The notes under the pieces: generated by a model
Told to the model about the DNA's origin: nothing
Databases searched by the model: none
The model's input: only the letters and a program-made list of their open reading frames with translations
DNA from: Commensalibacter oyaizuii
GTDB taxonomy: Bacteria > Pseudomonadota > Alphaproteobacteria > Acetobacterales > Acetobacteraceae
Length of the DNA: 64,000 nucleotides
Assembly: GCF_029953265.1 (NCBI RefSeq)
Contig: NZ_JASBAO010000001.1
Span: forward strand, 1,054,001-1,118,000
Reading direction: 5' to 3'
Position numbers and translations under genes: made by a program
Part shown: one piece after another, positions 44,323 to 53,042 of the stretch
Layout of the letters: each line of letters begins with the position of its first letter
Numbering within the stretch: the first letter of the stretch is position 1

Positions 44323-44393
44323 ATATTTCTATTAAACTATCATTATAAATTCGTTATATCTATATTGTCATCTTTATTTAAAGGAATCGTGCT

Positions 44394-44711
44394 ATGACCT
44401 CATCTTTTACCCCAGAAGAAGCATTAGAACAGCTTAAAAAATTAAGATTAAGTATTGACAATATTGACAATGCATTAATCCATATTTTAGCAGAACGGTT
44501 TCGTTTAACTCAAAGTGTTGGCGAACTTAAGGCAACCTACCATATGCCAGCAGCGGACCATCAAAGAGAAGCACAACAAATTATGCGTCTGCGTGAAATG
44601 GCAAAATCTGCCCATCTAAACCCTGATTTTGCAGAAAAATTCTTAAATTTCATTATTAAAGAAGTAATTCAGCACCATAAAGCTATAGCAGAGCAAAAAG
44701 AAAAACAATAA
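44394..44711 (+). CDS. Chorismate mutase (AroQ class)
   Basis: The 105-residue all-helical protein converts chorismate to prephenate for Phe and Tyr synthesis. It shows the AroQ pattern: LRLSIDNIDNALIHILAERFRL (N-terminal helix with the Arg and the IDxID/LL register), VGELKAT and a third helix ending KEVIQHHKAIAEQ. AAAGGA lies eight bases before the ATG. The stop overlaps the start of the SixA-like gene (TAATG), so the two are coupled. It is a free-standing mutase with no dehydratase or dehydrogenase domain. Confidence 0.88.
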   Translation: MTSSFTPEEALEQLKKLRLSIDNIDNALIHILAERFRLTQSVGELKATYHMPAADHQREAQQIMRLREMAKSAHLNPDFAEKFLNFIIKEVIQHHKAIAEQKEKQ

Positions 44712-45220
44712 TGCCTTCTCCTACTCCATTAACCCTTTTCTTATTAAGACATGGCCAAGCAAACAAACAGGGAACTACGGATTTCGAACGATCTCTAACC
44801 CCGCACGGACAGCAGCAAGCCATCAGTCAAGGAAAGCTTTTAAAAAACATTGCATCTAAAATAGATGTTATTTTATGTAGTGCAGCATCACGCACGCAGG
44901 AAACATTACAATTTTTGAATTTAAATACCGTTTCATCTCGTGTGACAGTATCAAAAGACTTATATCTGGCCGATACCCAAACGTTATTGAAATATACGCA
45001 TCATGTTGAACAAGGCGACACTGTTCTAATTATAGGCCATAATCCCGGGTTACATCAATTTGCCTATGATTTACTTGCCCCAACGACAAAAAACAATGAC
45101 GCACAACATTTACTGTCAATATCTTTCCCAACATGTGCTTTGGCTAAAATAGAATTTTCATGCCAATATTGGTTTGAAATTGATTTTTACAAAGGTCGAC
45201 TTTCTGAGTATCATTCATAA
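44711..45220 (+). CDS. SixA-like histidine phosphatase
   Basis: The 169-residue protein belongs to the histidine phosphatase (RHG) superfamily, SixA type. The catalytic motif FLLRHGQAN puts the phospho-accepting His at residue 14, and the second His is in LIIGHNPGLHQF. SixA of E. coli dephosphorylates phosphohistidine in phosphotransfer proteins. As I recall, a SixA-like gene also accompanies the citrate synthase and aarC in A. aceti. The gene is coupled to chorismate mutase and lies 113 bases before citrate synthase. Confidence 0.85.
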   Translation: MPSPTPLTLFLLRHGQANKQGTTDFERSLTPHGQQQAISQGKLLKNIASKIDVILCSAASRTQETLQFLNLNTVSSRVTVSKDLYLADTQTLLKYTHHVEQGDTVLIIGHNPGLHQFAYDLLAPTTKNNDAQHLLSISFPTCALAKIEFSCQYWFEIDFYKGRLSEYHS

Positions 45221-45333
45221 AAACCTTAATCCCTCTCATAGACGTGAAAAGCGATAATTTCAGTTTTGCTATATTATTCTTGCGAGTAAAGTCTATACTT
45301 TTATTTTAAACAATTTATTTAAGGAGTACGTGT

Positions 45334-46665
45334 ATGACACAATCAACAACAAACACTCCATCCTTCCCCCCCCCACAAGACGAAGGATCCGTAACCATCA
45401 GCTATAAGGGCACAACAGCGACCCTGCCCGTTTTATCTGGAACCAATGGTAGTAGCGTTATCGATATTCGTAATTTACAAAAAGATATGGGGCTTTTTAC
45501 CTTCGATCCAGGACTGGGGACCACAGCATCGTGCGAAAGTAAAATTACATTTATTGATGGGGACAAAGGAGTTCTCCTTTACAGAGGATATCCCATTACA
45601 CAACTTGCAGAGCAATCAACTTTTCCAGAAGTTGCTTATCTTTTGTTGTACGGTAATTTACCTACACGTCACGAATATAATGAGTTTGTTACACGTCTAG
45701 AGGAAAAATCCTTACTCCATGAACAAATCCGCAATTTCTTTAATGGATTTCGTCGTGATGCACATCCTATGGCTATTCTTTGTGGCACGGTTGCTGGTCT
45801 TTCAGGCTTCTATCCAGAGGGAACTGATACCTCAAACGAAACAAGCCGTGATATTTCAGCTATTCACTTAATTGCCAAACTGCCTACTTTGGCGGCATGG
45901 GCTTATAAATACTCTCGTGGCGAACCTTTCGTTTATCCTAGAGCGGATTACTCTTATTCAGAGAATTTTTTGAATATGTTGTTTGCTCGTCCCGACACCC
46001 CTTATAAAATTAATCCCATCTACAGCCGAGCCTTAGATCGTATTTTAATTTTACACGCAGATCATGAACAAAACGCATCTACATCAACTGTCAGACTGAC
46101 TGGTTCAACAGGGGCACATCCTTTTGCTTGCATTGCTGCTGGTATTGCATCATTGTGGGGACCAGCCCATGGTGGGGCAAATGAAGCAGTTCTTAAAATG
46201 CTACATTCCATCGGTCGAAAAGAAAATATTCCTGATTTTATTGCAAAGGTTAAGGATAAAAACAGTGACGTTCGCTTGATGGGATTTGGTCATCGCGTTT
46301 ACAAAAATTTTGACCCACGTGCAAAAATTATGAAAAAAACATGCGATGAAGTATTACAAGAGCTAGGGATTGAAAATGATCCCTTACTTGAACTTGCGGT
46401 GGAATTGGAAAAGTATGCACTAGAAGACGAATATTTCGTGCAACGTAAATTATATCCTAACGTTGATTTTTATTCTGGCATTATTTTTAAAGCAATGGGT
46501 ATTCCAGAAAGTATGTTCACTGCCCTCTTCGCCGTTGCAAGAACAGTAGGTTGGGTCAGCCAGTGGAAAGAAGCTTTCAACGATCCTTTGCGCAGAATAT
46601 ATCGTCCGCGTCAGCTATATACTGGACCAGAAGAGAGGGATTTGAAAAGTTCAAAACAGTGGTAA
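45334..46665 (+). CDS. gltA: Citrate synthase (type II, AarA-like)
   Basis: Citrate synthase condenses acetyl-CoA and oxaloacetate and opens the TCA cycle. The 443-residue product has the type II layout with an N-terminal beta domain ([10 protein letters not shown] through [17 protein letters not shown]) and the catalytic regions [30 protein letters not shown] and [10 protein letters not shown], giving the His-His-Asp set. AAGGAG precedes the ATG. It is the likely counterpart of A. aceti aarA, given its closeness to the SixA-like gene and aarC. AarA in that species supports acetic acid resistance. Confidence 0.95.
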   Translation: MTQSTTNTPSFPPPQDEGSVTISYKGTTATLPVLSGTNGSSVIDIRNLQKDMGLFTFDPGLGTTASCESKITFIDGDKGVLLYRGYPITQLAEQSTFPEVAYLLLYGNLPTRHEYNEFVTRLEEKSLLHEQIRNFFNGFRRDAHPMAILCGTVAGLSGFYPEGTDTSNETSRDISAIHLIAKLPTLAAWAYKYSRGEPFVYPRADYSYSENFLNMLFARPDTPYKINPIYSRALDRILILHADHEQNASTSTVRLTGSTGAHPFACIAAGIASLWGPAHGGANEAVLKMLHSIGRKENIPDFIAKVKDKNSDVRLMGFGHRVYKNFDPRAKIMKKTCDEVLQELGIENDPLLELAVELEKYALEDEYFVQRKLYPNVDFYSGIIFKAMGIPESMFTALFAVARTVGWVSQWKEAFNDPLRRIYRPRQLYTGPEERDLKSSKQW

Positions 46666-46686
46666 TGTAATCAATTACTTAATAAC

Positions 46687-46728
46687 AAAAGGGTATCAAA
46701 ACAGCTTAATGTTTCAGATTACCCTTTT
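46687..46728 (+). terminator. Possible terminator after citrate synthase
   Basis: AAAAGGGTA and TACCCTTTT form a 9-bp stem around a 24-base loop, 22 bases after the citrate synthase stop. The right arm lies within the 3' end of the converging small gene. The large loop and short U-run make it only a moderate candidate. Confidence 0.35.
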
Positions 46729-46966
46729 CGTCGCAATCGCATCCACGCGTTTTTTGGTGATTATTTTGATAAATGTGATGATCAATCCATTCTGAAACCA
46801 GCAATCTTGCCTCATTAATAGAGGCTTCTGGATGGTAGATTCGATATAAATTCGTACAACTTTGAAAAATTCGTATCTCACTTACACCAGCAGACTTTAA
46901 CTCTTGGTATGCTGTAATTACGGAACGTTCACAACGCCTTTGAATGTTTTTTTGTTGAATAACCAC
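46706..46966 (-). CDS. Small conserved-looking hypothetical protein
   Basis: The 86-residue protein has a helical first part (RCERSVITAYQELKSAGVSE), then YRIYHPEASINEARLLVSEWIDHH, and a short tail with CDCDEKGN. It has no signal peptide or membrane segment. I recall similar short proteins with the pattern CERSV-AY-EL and A-xxV-xWI in Acetobacteraceae, but no known role. It converges with citrate synthase and is divergent from pyrE. The pattern looks like real coding sequence rather than a chance frame. Confidence 0.65.
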   Translation of the reverse strand: MVIQQKNIQRRCERSVITAYQELKSAGVSEIRIFQSCTNLYRIYHPEASINEARLLVSEWIDHHIYQNNHQKTRGCDCDEKGNLKH

Positions 46967-47030
46967 ACGCCTATCCTAACCTACTTGTTTTATAACAATG
47001 AGAATAAGAAGCAAAAGCTAAAGAGTAAAG

Positions 47031-47104
47031 AGCAGTTATAACGTAAATATAACATTTTGTATTGGCTTTTGACATTTTAGACACGATAACTGCTGCTTTT
47101 TTTT
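47031..47104 (+). promoter_or_regulatory. Terminator-like structure in the pyrE leader
   Basis: AGCAGTTAT (47031-47039) and ATAACTGCT (47086-47094) are a 9-bp inverted repeat 46 bases apart. The right arm is followed by GC and eight Ts (47097-47104), 64 bases before the pyrE ATG. This looks like an intrinsic terminator with a large loop, so it could be an attenuator for pyrE or the end of a short leader RNA. The repeat and T-run are visible; regulation is inferred. Confidence 0.35.
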
Positions 47105-47167
47105 GTAAAAAGGTATATAAAAGCTTTACTTATTGTAAAACGTCTTGATTACAGAGCAAAAAAAATA

Positions 47168-47929
47168 ATGTCTCAAACAACTATTCCTTCATCTAGAAAA
47201 CAACCACGTTCCCCACGTGTCACAGAATGGGATCGTGACGCAGCCCTTATTACAGCAAGATTACTTTTGGAAATTAAGGCTGTGAACTATCGCCCAGAAG
47301 ATCCCTATCTTCTGACTGCGGGATGGCGATCCCCTGTCTATATCGATTGTCGAAAAATCATATTTTATCCCAGAGCTAGGGCAAAAATTATTGAATTAGG
47401 CGTTGAAAAAATTTGTCGTCACGTCGGATATGAATCTTTTGATGCTGTTGTCGGTGGCGAAACTGCGGGTATTCCCTTTGCTGCGTGGTTTGCTGATCGT
47501 ATGATGACCCCCATGGCTTATGTTCGTAAGAAGCCAAAGGGATTTGGACGAAATGCGCAGATTGAGGGGGATGTTCCTGAAAATATGCGAACCCTATTGG
47601 TTGAAGATTTAACCACAGACGGAATGTCTAAGGTTGGCTTTGCCAAAGCACTTCGTGACGCTGGCGCCATTGTGAATCATGCTTTTGTTGTTTTCTTTTA
47701 TGGTGTATTTTCTAGCACCTATCAAACCTTAAGTGAAATGGGGATTACCTTACATTCACTTTGTACTTGGTGGGATATTTTGGAAGTAAGCTCCGAATAC
47801 CCTTATTTTTCCAATGGAGATACGTCCGAAATTCGCCGTTTTCTTGAAGATCCTTGTGCGTGGTCAGCAAAACACGGTGGGGTCAGTAATGAAAAAGAAG
47901 CCCTAGCCTATAAGCAATCTCGCCTTTAA
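47168..47929 (+). CDS. pyrE: Orotate phosphoribosyltransferase
   Basis: PyrE joins orotate to PRPP, giving OMP in pyrimidine synthesis. The 253-residue product has the flexible-loop sequence YVRKKPKGFGRNAQIEGD, the FDAVVGGETAGIPFA motif and the PRPP-binding TLLVEDLTTDGMSK. It is longer than the roughly 213 residues of E. coli PyrE because of an N-terminal extension (SSRKQPRSPRVTEWDRDAA) and a C-terminal helix; similar long forms occur in other Alphaproteobacteria. It is followed by murI after 19 bases. The leader carries a terminator-like structure. Confidence 0.93.
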   Translation: MSQTTIPSSRKQPRSPRVTEWDRDAALITARLLLEIKAVNYRPEDPYLLTAGWRSPVYIDCRKIIFYPRARAKIIELGVEKICRHVGYESFDAVVGGETAGIPFAAWFADRMMTPMAYVRKKPKGFGRNAQIEGDVPENMRTLLVEDLTTDGMSKVGFAKALRDAGAIVNHAFVVFFYGVFSSTYQTLSEMGITLHSLCTWWDILEVSSEYPYFSNGDTSEIRRFLEDPCAWSAKHGGVSNEKEALAYKQSRL

Positions 47930-47948
47930 TCAAAGCAATATACATTAA

Positions 47949-48770
47949 ATGCCATATCATATTCTTGCATTTGATTCAGGGATCGGGGGTTTAGGCATCG
48001 TTCAAAACCTCCGTCAACAATTAATGGTGACGTCTGTCAAACCATCAATCGATTACCTGGCCGATAATTTAATCTTTCCCTATGGGGAACAACCTGATGA
48101 TTATTTAATTCAACGTATTGTTACCTTAATGGGTCATGCGATTGAAAAATTACAACCTGATTTAATTATTATTGCATGTAATACTGCCAGCACCATTGCC
48201 CTACAAGCTTTGCGCCAGCACTATCCCAAAGTTCCATTTGTTGGCTGCGTACCCCCCATTCGTTGGGCAGCACGTATTAGTCAAAGCAAACATATCGGCC
48301 TATTGGCAACACGAGCCACGGTAAAACGGCCATATCTTTACGAATTAAAACAGCAATTTGCGTCTGATTGCGAACTTATTGCTTATGGGTCCCCCCATTT
48401 AGCCAAAATCGCAGAGGCTGTATTTCGGCAAGAGCCTTTTGAAATTGCGCAAATACAACAAGAACTGGATACATTGTTGCAAATGCCCAATGCCCATAAA
48501 ATTGATACTGTTTGTTTGGGATGTACACACTATACATTTGTATTGGATATTTTACGCAAACTTTCGCCTTCACATATTGAATGGTTAGATCCAGCAACCG
48601 CTGTTGCAAAACATAGCATTGATTTACTTCTACAAAACGAGGTTCCAATTACGTCTCATGAAGTTAGAAATAACCATTTTTATTGCACAGCATTACCCAA
48701 AGAAGATGAAAGGCTTTTAAAGCAAATTACTTCTCTAGGTTATGATAAACTTTGTCATTTTCCTTTTTAA
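47949..48770 (+). CDS. murI: Glutamate racemase
   Basis: MurI makes D-glutamate for peptidoglycan. The 273-residue product has DSGIGGLGIV near the N-terminus, the first catalytic cysteine C77 in ACNTAST and the second, C192, in LGCTHYTF. Both are needed for two-base racemisation, so the enzyme looks intact. It follows pyrE by 19 bases. Its last four bases overlap, tail to tail, with the polyprenyl synthase gene on the other strand. Confidence 0.93.
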   Translation: MPYHILAFDSGIGGLGIVQNLRQQLMVTSVKPSIDYLADNLIFPYGEQPDDYLIQRIVTLMGHAIEKLQPDLIIIACNTASTIALQALRQHYPKVPFVGCVPPIRWAARISQSKHIGLLATRATVKRPYLYELKQQFASDCELIAYGSPHLAKIAEAVFRQEPFEIAQIQQELDTLLQMPNAHKIDTVCLGCTHYTFVLDILRKLSPSHIEWLDPATAVAKHSIDLLLQNEVPITSHEVRNNHFYCTALPKEDERLLKQITSLGYDKLCHFPF

Positions 48771-49798
48771 AAATGACGATTTACCGTATATTTGGCAATA
48801 TCTTGGAATAAATTACGTAATTCACTTTCTGGGAAGTGAGCCAATGCATCGCATGCTTTATTAGCAAAAACCATTGCTTCTTGTAATGTTGCCTCAATCG
48901 CGTGATGTTTACGAATTAACGAAAAAGCATGCAGCAAATCTTCTTCGTTTTGCTCACCTTTTTCAATGACACGTTCCCAGAATTTTTTTTCTTCGGCATC
49001 TGCTTTTTCATAAGCTATCAATACGGGATAGGTAATTTTACCTTCGCGAAAATCATCCCCAACCGTTTTGCCCAACTTTTCTTGATCAGCCGAATAATCC
49101 AATGCATCATCAACCAATTGAAATGCCATGCCTAGATTAGTTCCATACACGTCCAAGGCCTCTTCATCCTGAGACTTACATTCAGCAGCAAGAGCCCCAA
49201 CTCTGCAAGATGCTGCAAATAATGCCGCAGTTTTACCGTACACGACTTCAAAATAACGAGAGACAGAAGTCGATAAATCATTTTGCATCGTCATTTGCAA
49301 AATCTCACCCTCTGCAATCGTTGCAGAGGCCTGAGAGACAATTCGCATAACCTTTAAAGATCCATCTTCAGTCATTAATTGAAATGCACGGGCAAATAAA
49401 AAGTCCCCAACCAAAACAGAAGCCGAATTTCCAAATATTGCATTGGCACTGTCTGTCCCGCGTCGTAACATACTTTCGTCGATAACATCATCATGTAATA
49501 ATGTAGCTGTATGTAAGAATTCGATACATGCGGCTAGTCGAACATGACGGGGTTGAAGATCATTACTGTCTTGTTCGTATCCACATAAATGTGCAGAAGC
49601 CAAAGTTAACAAAGGCCGCAAACGCTTACCGCCAGCAACAATTAAATGTGCAGCCAGCTGTGAAACTAAATCCACAGAACTTTTCATTTTATCCATAATG
49701 ACGTGATTACACATGGCCATGTCTGCGGCCAGATAATCTAATAACTTTTGTAAAGGTTCTTCTTTATCCATGGAAACAGGCTTCTTACTCTCAACCAT
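48767..49798 (-). CDS. ispB: Long-chain polyprenyl diphosphate synthase (octaprenyl/decaprenyl type)
   Basis: This prenyltransferase makes the side chain of ubiquinone. The 343-residue product has GGKRLRPLLTL, the first Asp-rich motif LLHDDVIDESMLRRG, GDFLFARAFQLM, the KTAALFAASC segment and the second Asp-rich motif FQLVDDALDY. The DDxxD motifs bind Mg and diphosphate. Chain length (C40 or C50) cannot be read reliably. In acetic acid bacteria Q9 or Q10 is usual, so the symbol is by family. It is divergent from the methyltransferase gene. Confidence 0.9.
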   Translation of the reverse strand: MVESKKPVSMDKEEPLQKLLDYLAADMAMCNHVIMDKMKSSVDLVSQLAAHLIVAGGKRLRPLLTLASAHLCGYEQDSNDLQPRHVRLAACIEFLHTATLLHDDVIDESMLRRGTDSANAIFGNSASVLVGDFLFARAFQLMTEDGSLKVMRIVSQASATIAEGEILQMTMQNDLSTSVSRYFEVVYGKTAALFAASCRVGALAAECKSQDEEALDVYGTNLGMAFQLVDDALDYSADQEKLGKTVGDDFREGKITYPVLIAYEKADAEEKKFWERVIEKGEQNEEDLLHAFSLIRKHHAIEATLQEAMVFANKACDALAHFPESELRNLFQDIAKYTVNRHF

Positions 49799-49963
49799 TT
49801 ATTGAATTGGCTCTTTAATTCCAGACGACTATGTGTAACACTTAACACATCCCTTCTAAAACATAAGGCAAAATAATGGAACATATTTATCATTAACACT
49901 TCATCTGCAGTTAAGCTAGAATACATTTTACTTTGTTCAAAACATTATTTTGGTCCATGATTT

Positions 49964-50761
49964 ATGCAATTGCTACCTTCGTCCTTTCTTATACACCATA
50001 AATCAAAAAATACATCGGATGGAACTTTACTGGAAGGAAAGATTTTCTATCGACAATATCAAGAAGGGTACAGAACTGCCCTAGAACCAATATTAATGGC
50101 CGCATCTATCCCCGCTAAGTCGGGCCAAACTGTCATTGAAGGGGGCTGTGGTGCTGGTGCTGGATTAATGTGTTTAAATCATCGCGTTCCTGAAATTACT
50201 GGAATCGGTTTTGAAAAACATCCTGAAATGATTACCTTGGCCAATGAAAATTTTATGCTTAATAAGATGCCTAATCTCAAGGCTATAGAGGTCACCTTAC
50301 CAAAACTGCCAAAACGTCCATTTTCTTTTTTACCAAAAGGACAAGAACATGTAGACCATGTCTTTGCAAATCCGCCATGGCATCCCCATAATACTTGCCG
50401 CTCTCCTAATTCTAAAAAAGATCTAGCCAAAAGACTGCCAAAAGGATTTCTTGCAGAGTGGATATACGCCCTTACTAGACCTTTACGACAAGGAGGCACT
50501 TTGACATTAGCTTTATCTGCATCTCTTTATGCCGAGGCTAGTGCAACCATGCATCATTATAAATTAGGATCTATCATCTTATTTCCCTTATGGCCTAAAA
50601 TTAATCGTCCCCCACGAATCATTTTGTTACAAGGACGTATGGGTTCTACAGGGGGCGGTCATATCTCGCCAGGGTTAATTTTACATAATGATAGTGGGGA
50701 TTTTACAACTGAAGCAAATCATGTTTTAAGAGAAGGCAAGGCACTGCCATTACTGCCATAA
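49964..50761 (+). CDS. tRNA1(Val) A37 N6-methyltransferase-like protein (TrmN6/YfiC type)
   Basis: The 265-residue protein has an SAM-dependent methyltransferase core: motif I is VIEGGCGAGAGLMCL, and motif IV is the N6-adenine type ANPPWHPH. This places it with the YfiC/TrmN6 family, which methylates A37 of tRNA1(Val). The EGGCGAGAG motif I departs from the usual LGCGxG. The insert PNSKKDLAKRLPKGFLAEW after NPPW is also typical. It sits divergently beside the polyprenyl synthase, a common alphaproteobacterial pairing. Methylation of another RNA or of protein glutamine cannot be excluded. Confidence 0.78.
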   Translation: MQLLPSSFLIHHKSKNTSDGTLLEGKIFYRQYQEGYRTALEPILMAASIPAKSGQTVIEGGCGAGAGLMCLNHRVPEITGIGFEKHPEMITLANENFMLNKMPNLKAIEVTLPKLPKRPFSFLPKGQEHVDHVFANPPWHPHNTCRSPNSKKDLAKRLPKGFLAEWIYALTRPLRQGGTLTLALSASLYAEASATMHHYKLGSIILFPLWPKINRPPRIILLQGRMGSTGGGHISPGLILHNDSGDFTTEANHVLREGKALPLLP

Positions 50762-50817
50762 TTCTAAACTTATATCTTATTTTCATCTTATGTAAAACAT
50801 GCCAAAAAATAATCATA

Positions 50818-50911
50818 AAACAATATATGGTATATTTACTTTTATTTGACCACCATATATATAATAAATTATCTAAACTAAGAAAATAATCTATCATACT
50901 ATATATGGCAA
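50818..50911 (+). promoter_or_regulatory. Candidate NrdR boxes upstream of nrdB
   Basis: Three 16-base sites resemble the NrdR consensus ACACWATATATWGTGT as I recall it. The site at 50818-50833 (AAACAATATATGGTAT) matches 13 of 16 positions. The one at 50850-50865 (CCACCATATATATAAT) matches 11 and starts exactly 32 bases after the first, the known spacing of paired NrdR boxes. The third, at 50896-50911 (ATACTATATATGGCAA), matches 11. They lie 85-178 bases before the nrdB ATG. The AT-rich background raises the chance of false matches, but the spacing and the similar pair at nrdA support them. Confidence 0.5.
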
Positions 50912-50995
50912 TTTGCTTTATATATTAATTTGTTTTTCTCTTTGTTCAATATTAAATCTATGGCAAAGTTAAGGACGAATTTGCAAAGGAGACGC

Positions 50996-52009
50996 ATGTT
51001 GAGTACTGACAAGCAAAATAACGAAAATCATTATGATCTAATGACCTACAACCCTGTTTATAAACCTTTTCATTACCCATGGGCTTATGATGCTTGGTTA
51101 ACTCAACAACGTCTTCACTGGATCCCCGAAGAAGTTCCTTTGGCCGAAGATGTAAAAGATTGGCATAAAAAATTAAATACTGCAGAGCAAAATTTAATTA
51201 CACAGATCTTTCGTTTCTTTACGCAATCTGATGTAGAGGTCAATAATGCCTATATGAAATATTATAGTCAGGTCTTTAAACCCATTGAGGTTTTAATGAT
51301 GCTGTCTGCTTTTTCAAATATTGAAACCATTCATATCGCTGCTTACAGCTATCTACTTGATACGATCGGTATGCCAGAAATCGAATATTCAGCGTTCTTG
51401 AATTATAAAGCAATGAAAGATAAATACGATTATATGCAGAATTTTTCTGTTGATAATCCTTATGAAATTGCTAAGACAATGGCTGTATTTGGGGCTTTTA
51501 CCGAAGGGTTACAACTATTTGCCTCTTTTGCGATTTTGATGAATTTTCCTCGCTTTAATAAATTAAAAGGAATGGGACAAATCATTTCATGGTCAGTAAG
51601 AGATGAAACCTTGCATTGTTTATCCATTATCAAATTATTTCGTACCTTTATTCAAGAAAATCCATCCTTATGGACCCCTGAATTCCAACAAGAACTACGA
51701 GAAATTTGTGCCACGATTGTTGAGCATGAAGATGCTTTTATCGACCTGGCCTTTGAAATGGGGGATGTCGAAGGCCTAACTTCACAAATGGTAAAAGATT
51801 ATATTCGCTTTATTGCTAATCGACGTTTAACACAATTAGGCCTAGATAATCTATATCCTATCGACAGCAATCCCCTACCTTGGATGGACGAAATGCTAAA
51901 TGCTGTGGAACATACCAACTTCTTTGAAAATCGTTCTACTGAATATAGCCGTGCGGCAACGCAAGGAACATGGGAAGATGCTTTTGAAGATATGATTTTA
52001 GACGCATAA
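50996..52009 (+). CDS. nrdB: Ribonucleoside-diphosphate reductase subunit beta (class I)
   Basis: NrdB supplies the radical for ribonucleotide reduction. The ATG at 50996 (337 residues) is preceded by AAAGGAG; an upstream ATG at 50930 lacks one. Metal ligands are visible at D79 (QSDVEV), E110 and H113 (IETIHIAAY), E170 (AFTEGLQ), E204 and H207 (RDETLH). The radical tyrosine is Y117, four residues after H113. So it looks like a tyrosyl-radical class I enzyme. NrdR-like boxes lie upstream. The partner nrdA lies downstream in the opposite orientation, with one gene between. Confidence 0.93.
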   Translation: MLSTDKQNNENHYDLMTYNPVYKPFHYPWAYDAWLTQQRLHWIPEEVPLAEDVKDWHKKLNTAEQNLITQIFRFFTQSDVEVNNAYMKYYSQVFKPIEVLMMLSAFSNIETIHIAAYSYLLDTIGMPEIEYSAFLNYKAMKDKYDYMQNFSVDNPYEIAKTMAVFGAFTEGLQLFASFAILMNFPRFNKLKGMGQIISWSVRDETLHCLSIIKLFRTFIQENPSLWTPEFQQELREICATIVEHEDAFIDLAFEMGDVEGLTSQMVKDYIRFIANRRLTQLGLDNLYPIDSNPLPWMDEMLNAVEHTNFFENRSTEYSRAATQGTWEDAFEDMILDA

Positions 52010-52021
52010 TCCTATCAAATA

Positions 52022-52048
52022 AAAAGAGGTTATTGTATAACCTCTTTT
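52022..52048. terminator. Bidirectional terminator between nrdB and the aldo/keto reductase gene
   Basis: AAAAGAGGTTAT and ATAACCTCTTTT form a perfect 12-bp stem with a 3-base loop, 13 bases after the nrdB stop and 23 bases after the end of the converging gene. The A-run and T-run at the two ends make it usable on both strands. Confidence 0.8.
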
Positions 52049-52070
52049 CACAGCATCTTATCTAGAAGAA

Positions 52071-52910
52071 CTAAAATTCTTCATATTTAGCTGGGTCTTG
52101 TCCTTTTAAACGACCGTCTGGCTTATCCAAAGCACTAATCTTATCCATATCTGCCTGAGCCAACTGGAAATCAAACAAAGCAAGGTTTTCCTTTTGTCTG
52201 GCTTCTGATGTTGCTTTTGGAATAGGTAAAGCCCCTAATTGCACGTGCCAGCGCAAAATGATTTGTGCGATGGATTTATGATATTGATCTGCAATCTCTT
52301 GAATTATTGGGTTTTGCAACATATTATTTGCTCTGCCAATAGGACTCCAAGATTGCGTTACAATACCAAGCTTTCGATTGTAAGCACGTTGCGTTGCCTG
52401 AGAAAAATAAGGGTGCAGCTCGATTTGATTTATACAAGGGGTAACCCCTGTTTCTTTGATAATATGATCCAAATGCTCTGGTAAAAAATTACATACCCCG
52501 ATTGATTTAACCATGCCTCTTTTTCGAGCTTCGATCAGGGCCTGCCAGGCTTCAACATAATGACCCGTAATCGGATTGGGCCAATGTATTAGATAAAAAT
52601 CATAATAATCTAGCTGAGCACGATATAAAGATTCCTCAACGGTAACCAGTGCTTGATCATATTGATGGCGGCGACCTGGCAATTTCGAAGTTATTTGTAT
52701 CTTGTCCCTTGGCAGACCACATTGGCGTATAGCCTGTCCCACTGCACCTTCATTTTCATAATTGAAAGCAGAATCCAAGAAGTGATATCCATTGTGAATT
52801 GCTTTGACTATATTACTGGCACCTTCCCTGCCATTTAATTTGTAAGTACCAAAACCTACTGCTGGAACGGATACCCCATCATTTAAAGTTATCTGTGGAA
52901 TAGTTGTCAT
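52071..52910 (-). CDS. Aldo/keto reductase (2,5-diketo-gluconate reductase-like)
   Basis: This NADPH-dependent carbonyl reductase has 279 residues and a TIM-barrel layout. The catalytic tetrad is visible as D46 and Y51 in HFLDSAFNYENE, K76 in ITSKLPG and H109 in YLIHWPNP. The phosphate-binding region PIPKATSEARQKENL is intact. The pattern is closest to the AKR5-type enzymes that act on 2,5-diketo-gluconate or methylglyoxal. Acetic acid bacteria form ketogluconates, so a sugar-acid substrate is plausible but inferred. It sits between converging nrdB and nrdA. Confidence 0.88.
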   Translation of the reverse strand: MTTIPQITLNDGVSVPAVGFGTYKLNGREGASNIVKAIHNGYHFLDSAFNYENEGAVGQAIRQCGLPRDKIQITSKLPGRRHQYDQALVTVEESLYRAQLDYYDFYLIHWPNPITGHYVEAWQALIEARKRGMVKSIGVCNFLPEHLDHIIKETGVTPCINQIELHPYFSQATQRAYNRKLGIVTQSWSPIGRANNMLQNPIIQEIADQYHKSIAQIILRWHVQLGALPIPKATSEARQKENLALFDFQLAQADMDKISALDKPDGRLKGQDPAKYEEF

Positions 52911-52979
52911 TCGATATCCCTCTTACTTAAATTGTATTATAATGCTCTTTAGTATCTTATAAGAAAAAACAACGAATGT

Positions 52980-53012
52980 AAAAAAACCTCTATCTTTTTT
53001 AAGATAGAGGTT
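52980..53012 (-). terminator. Strong intrinsic terminator of nrdA
   Basis: On the minus strand AACCTCTATCTT and AAGATAGAGGTT form a perfect 12-bp stem with an AAAA loop, 30 bases after the nrdA stop. The stem ends directly in a run of seven Ts (plus-strand As at 52980-52986, partly paired). This is the clearest rho-independent terminator in the window. Confidence 0.88.
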
Positions 53013-53042
53013 ATATTGGCATTTAAATCTAGTTAATTAGTT

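Noticed and set aside
47069-47074. TTGACA upstream of pyrE as a -35 element
   Set aside because: No -10-like sequence lies 16-19 bases downstream; that region is GC-containing terminator stem.
50703-50897. 64-codon minus-strand frame upstream of nrdB
   Set aside because: It spans the methyltransferase 3' end and the NrdR-like sites, with low-complexity AT-rich content and no ribosome binding site.
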